A stretch of DNA of 9,872 nt from Gammaproteobacteria bacterium (GTDB taxonomy: Bacteria; Pseudomonadota; Gammaproteobacteria; Chromatiales; Chromatiaceae): NCBI GenBank assembly GCA_015231665.1, contig JADGBD010000051.1:1-9872 (forward strand), read 5' to 3'. This document shows, in pieces, positions 8,109 through 9,872 of this stretch. The notes under the pieces were generated by a model, which worked only from the letters and a program-made list of their open reading frames with translations, was not told where the DNA came from and searched no databases. Made by a program: the position numbers and the translations under genes. The number at the start of each line of letters is the position of its first letter. Within the stretch, counting starts at the first letter, position 1.

Positions 8109-9769
8109 CTGAGTTGTCCTGCGGGGCTGGCATTGAGGGACTCGAACAGCCTATCGGCCGCTTCCCGGGCGGCATCGGCATAGGGTACCAGGACCAGATC
8201 GGCCCCCGCCTGGCGCAGATGCTCGGCCTCCAGGCGGCTGGTGGTGGACAGGGCAACCCGGCCCTTGTAGCCCTGTTGCTGCAGCGCATGCAGCAGCATG
8301 CTGTTAAGGCTGCGATCGCGCAGGGTGCTGACCACCCACTTCGACTGCTGCAGCGGCAGGCTGGCGATCAGTTCCGGGTCTTCGGCATCGCCGTAGTGCA
8401 CCGCGTAGCCGTCGCGCAGATGTCGCTGCACCGCATCCGGGTTGAAATCCACCGCCAGCAGGTGGCAGCCGCGGGCGCGCAGGCTCTGCGCCATGGCTGC
8501 CCCGAAGCGCCCCAGGCCGATGAGCAAGATATCGGCCTGGCCCTCATCCTGGAGGCCATCATCCTGCTCGCGATGGGCCACCTTGCGTTCGAAGCCGCTC
8601 AAATAGGGGGCCAGGCGCTCGTACAGGGGATGGCTGTAGAGAATCATGTAGGTCGAGACGCTGATGGTGATCAGGCCCACCAGGGTGATCAGGCCGACGG
8701 TGGCCTGATCCAGATGGCCCAGGCTCAGGCCCAGGGCGGCAAGGATGAGGGAGAACTCACTGATCTGCGCCACGGTCAGGCCGGCGAGAAAGCCGGTGCG
8801 CTTGCGATAGCCCATATAGCCCATGATCGCCATCACGATCAGCGGATTGCCGATCAGCACGAACAGGGAGAAGGCTGCCGCTGCGCCCAGTTGGTCACCC
8901 ATGGCGCTGAGGTCCAGGCTCGCCCCCAGCTCGATGAAGAAGAACAGCAGGAGGAAGTCACGCAGGCTCACCAGCCGCGCCGCCACCTGCTCGCGATAGA
9001 CCGTGGAGGCAATGGAAACGCCAGCGAGAAAGGCGCCCACCTCCTTGCTGAAGCCGAGCAGATCGCCGGCGATGGCACCGAGCACCGCCCAGGCGATGGC
9101 AAACAGCATCAACAGCTCCGCGGAATGGGCCAGCCGGCGCAGCAGCCAGGGCAGCAGATAGCGCATCAACAGGGCCACGGCGAGCAGCATCAGGCCACCC
9201 TTGAGGAGTATCTTCAGGGCTTCCCAGCCGAGGCTGAGCTCTTCGCTGCCGCCCTGGCCGAAGGCGGTCAGGCCGATCATCACCAGCACCACAACAATAT
9301 CCTGAACGATGAGAAAACCTACGGCGATACGGCCGTGGAGGGAATCCACCTCGCGCTTGTCGGACAGCAGCTTGACAATGATGATGGTGCTGGAGAAGGT
9401 CAGGGCCACCGCCACATACAGCGCCGCCACCGGCGAGAGGCCCAGCAGCAGGCCAATGACATAGCCAATCACCGAGGTAAACAGCACCTGCCCCAAGCCA
9501 GAGGCCAGGGCCACAGGGCCAACGGTGCGGATGATGTGCAGGTCCAGCTTGAGGCCGACGACAAACAGCAGCAGGGCTATGCCCAGACTGGCGAAGAGTT
9601 CGATCTCATGACTCTGGTTGACGACGTTCAGCGCGGAAGGCCCCAGGGCTATGCCCACGGCGATGAAGGCGACGATCAGCGGCTGGCGCAACCAGAGCGC
9701 CAAGGCACCGCCCACCACGGACAGTCCGAGAATGGCACCAATTTGGACGAACAGATTCTCGATGAGCAT
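8105..9769 (-). CDS. CPA2-family (Kef-type) cation:proton antiporter with RCK domain
   Basis: This inner-membrane protein of 554 aa should exchange K+ or Na+ for protons. The N-terminal transport domain (about 1-390, some 12 hydrophobic segments) shows RQPLIVAFIAVGIALGPSAL, LLLFVVGLKLD (66-76), a TFSSTIIIVKLLSDK segment (124-138) and QD at 156-157, the acidic residue expected for ion exchange. From about 412 a cytoplasmic RCK/TrkA-N domain starts with ADILLIGLGRFG (GxGxxG at 418-423), and D441 sits at the end of the second strand, suiting NAD(H) binding. It is somewhat shorter than KefB/KefC (about 600 aa). Glutathione-gated control and the true cation cannot be read here. No clear ribosome site precedes ATG 9769. 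It is coupled to the universal stress gene. Confidence 0.93.
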   Translation of the reverse strand: MLIENLFVQIGAILGLSVVGGALALWLRQPLIVAFIAVGIALGPSALNVVNQSHEIELFASLGIALLLFVVGLKLDLHIIRTVGPVALASGLGQVLFTSVIGYVIGLLLGLSPVAALYVAVALTFSSTIIIVKLLSDKREVDSLHGRIAVGFLIVQDIVVVLVMIGLTAFGQGGSEELSLGWEALKILLKGGLMLLAVALLMRYLLPWLLRRLAHSAELLMLFAIAWAVLGAIAGDLLGFSKEVGAFLAGVSIASTVYREQVAARLVSLRDFLLLFFFIELGASLDLSAMGDQLGAAAAFSLFVLIGNPLIVMAIMGYMGYRKRTGFLAGLTVAQISEFSLILAALGLSLGHLDQATVGLITLVGLITISVSTYMILYSHPLYERLAPYLSGFERKVAHREQDDGLQDEGQADILLIGLGRFGAAMAQSLRARGCHLLAVDFNPDAVQRHLRDGYAVHYGDAEDPELIASLPLQQSKWVVSTLRDRSLNSMLLHALQQQGYKGRVALSTTSRLEAEHLRQAGADLVLVPYADAAREAADRLFESLNASPAGQLR

Positions 9770-9827
9770 GAAACGCCGGTATCAGGGTGGTTTGGCACAG
9801 GTGGGTGCTAAAACTGCGACAGCGGTA

Positions 9828-9872
9828 TTAGCTGGAGGTTCCCTGAGGCTGCTGGGTTTCATCTTCCAGCAC
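9828..9872 (-). CDS. Possible C-terminal end of an upstream gene
   Basis: From the right edge one minus-strand frame reads VLEDETQQPQGTSS and stops at TAA (9830-9828), 58 nt before the antiporter start. The acidic, Gln- and Ser-rich end resembles a loose C-terminal tail, but with only 14 codons visible this may be chance. If real, the close spacing would suggest the antiporter is in an operon with it. Confidence 0.3.
   Translation of the reverse strand: MLEDETQQPQGTSS

Noticed and set aside
8114..9811. 565-codon open frame on the plus strand
   Set aside because: It is antisense to the well-supported antiporter gene. Its product is a low-complexity Gln-, Gly- and His-rich string typical of the reverse of a G+C-rich gene.

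Overview
The window (about 60% G+C by eye) reads as a piece of a gammaproteobacterial chromosome with every supported gene on the minus strand. The IlvI/IlvH/IlvC and SodB proteins resemble gammaproteobacterial versions, and the intergenic regions carry families of short dispersed repeats. A purple-sulfur or Chromatiales-like host would fit, but that is a weak inference. I see no phage, transposase, integrase, CRISPR array, rRNA or complete tRNA.

In transcription order (right to left): a possible last few codons of an upstream gene at the right edge; a CPA2 (Kef-type) cation:proton antiporter with a C-terminal RCK/TrkA-N domain, overlapping by 4 nt a tandem-domain UspE-like universal stress protein; a 458-bp gene-free stretch with two kinds of repeat; an iron superoxide dismutase (sodB); a repeat-rich spacer with a G-quadruplex motif; a long YeiH-family membrane protein (putative sulfate exporter family); a 91-codon four-cysteine protein that is easily missed; the branched-chain amino acid block ilvI-ilvH-ilvC; a strong bidirectional terminator; and the start of an unrecognised helical protein cut by the left edge.

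IlvI and IlvH form acetohydroxyacid synthase, which makes acetolactate and acetohydroxybutyrate. IlvC then isomerises and reduces these toward valine, leucine and isoleucine. The valine-contact residues N11, G14 and N29 of IlvH are present, so feedback inhibition is expected. The antiporter/Usp pair and SodB form a stress and ion-homeostasis neighbourhood, but the intervening repeats suggest separate transcription units.

Most of the window is ordinary housekeeping content. The parts worth a second look are between the genes: four copies of a 38-bp repeat made of CGCRGAG units, two of them inverted to form a MITE-like 250-bp element between ilvH and ilvC; a promoter whose -10 box is the loop of a dyad upstream of the YeiH-family gene; a hairpin followed by four T's in the ilvI leader; and the small four-cysteine protein. 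I found no convincing new multi-gene system.
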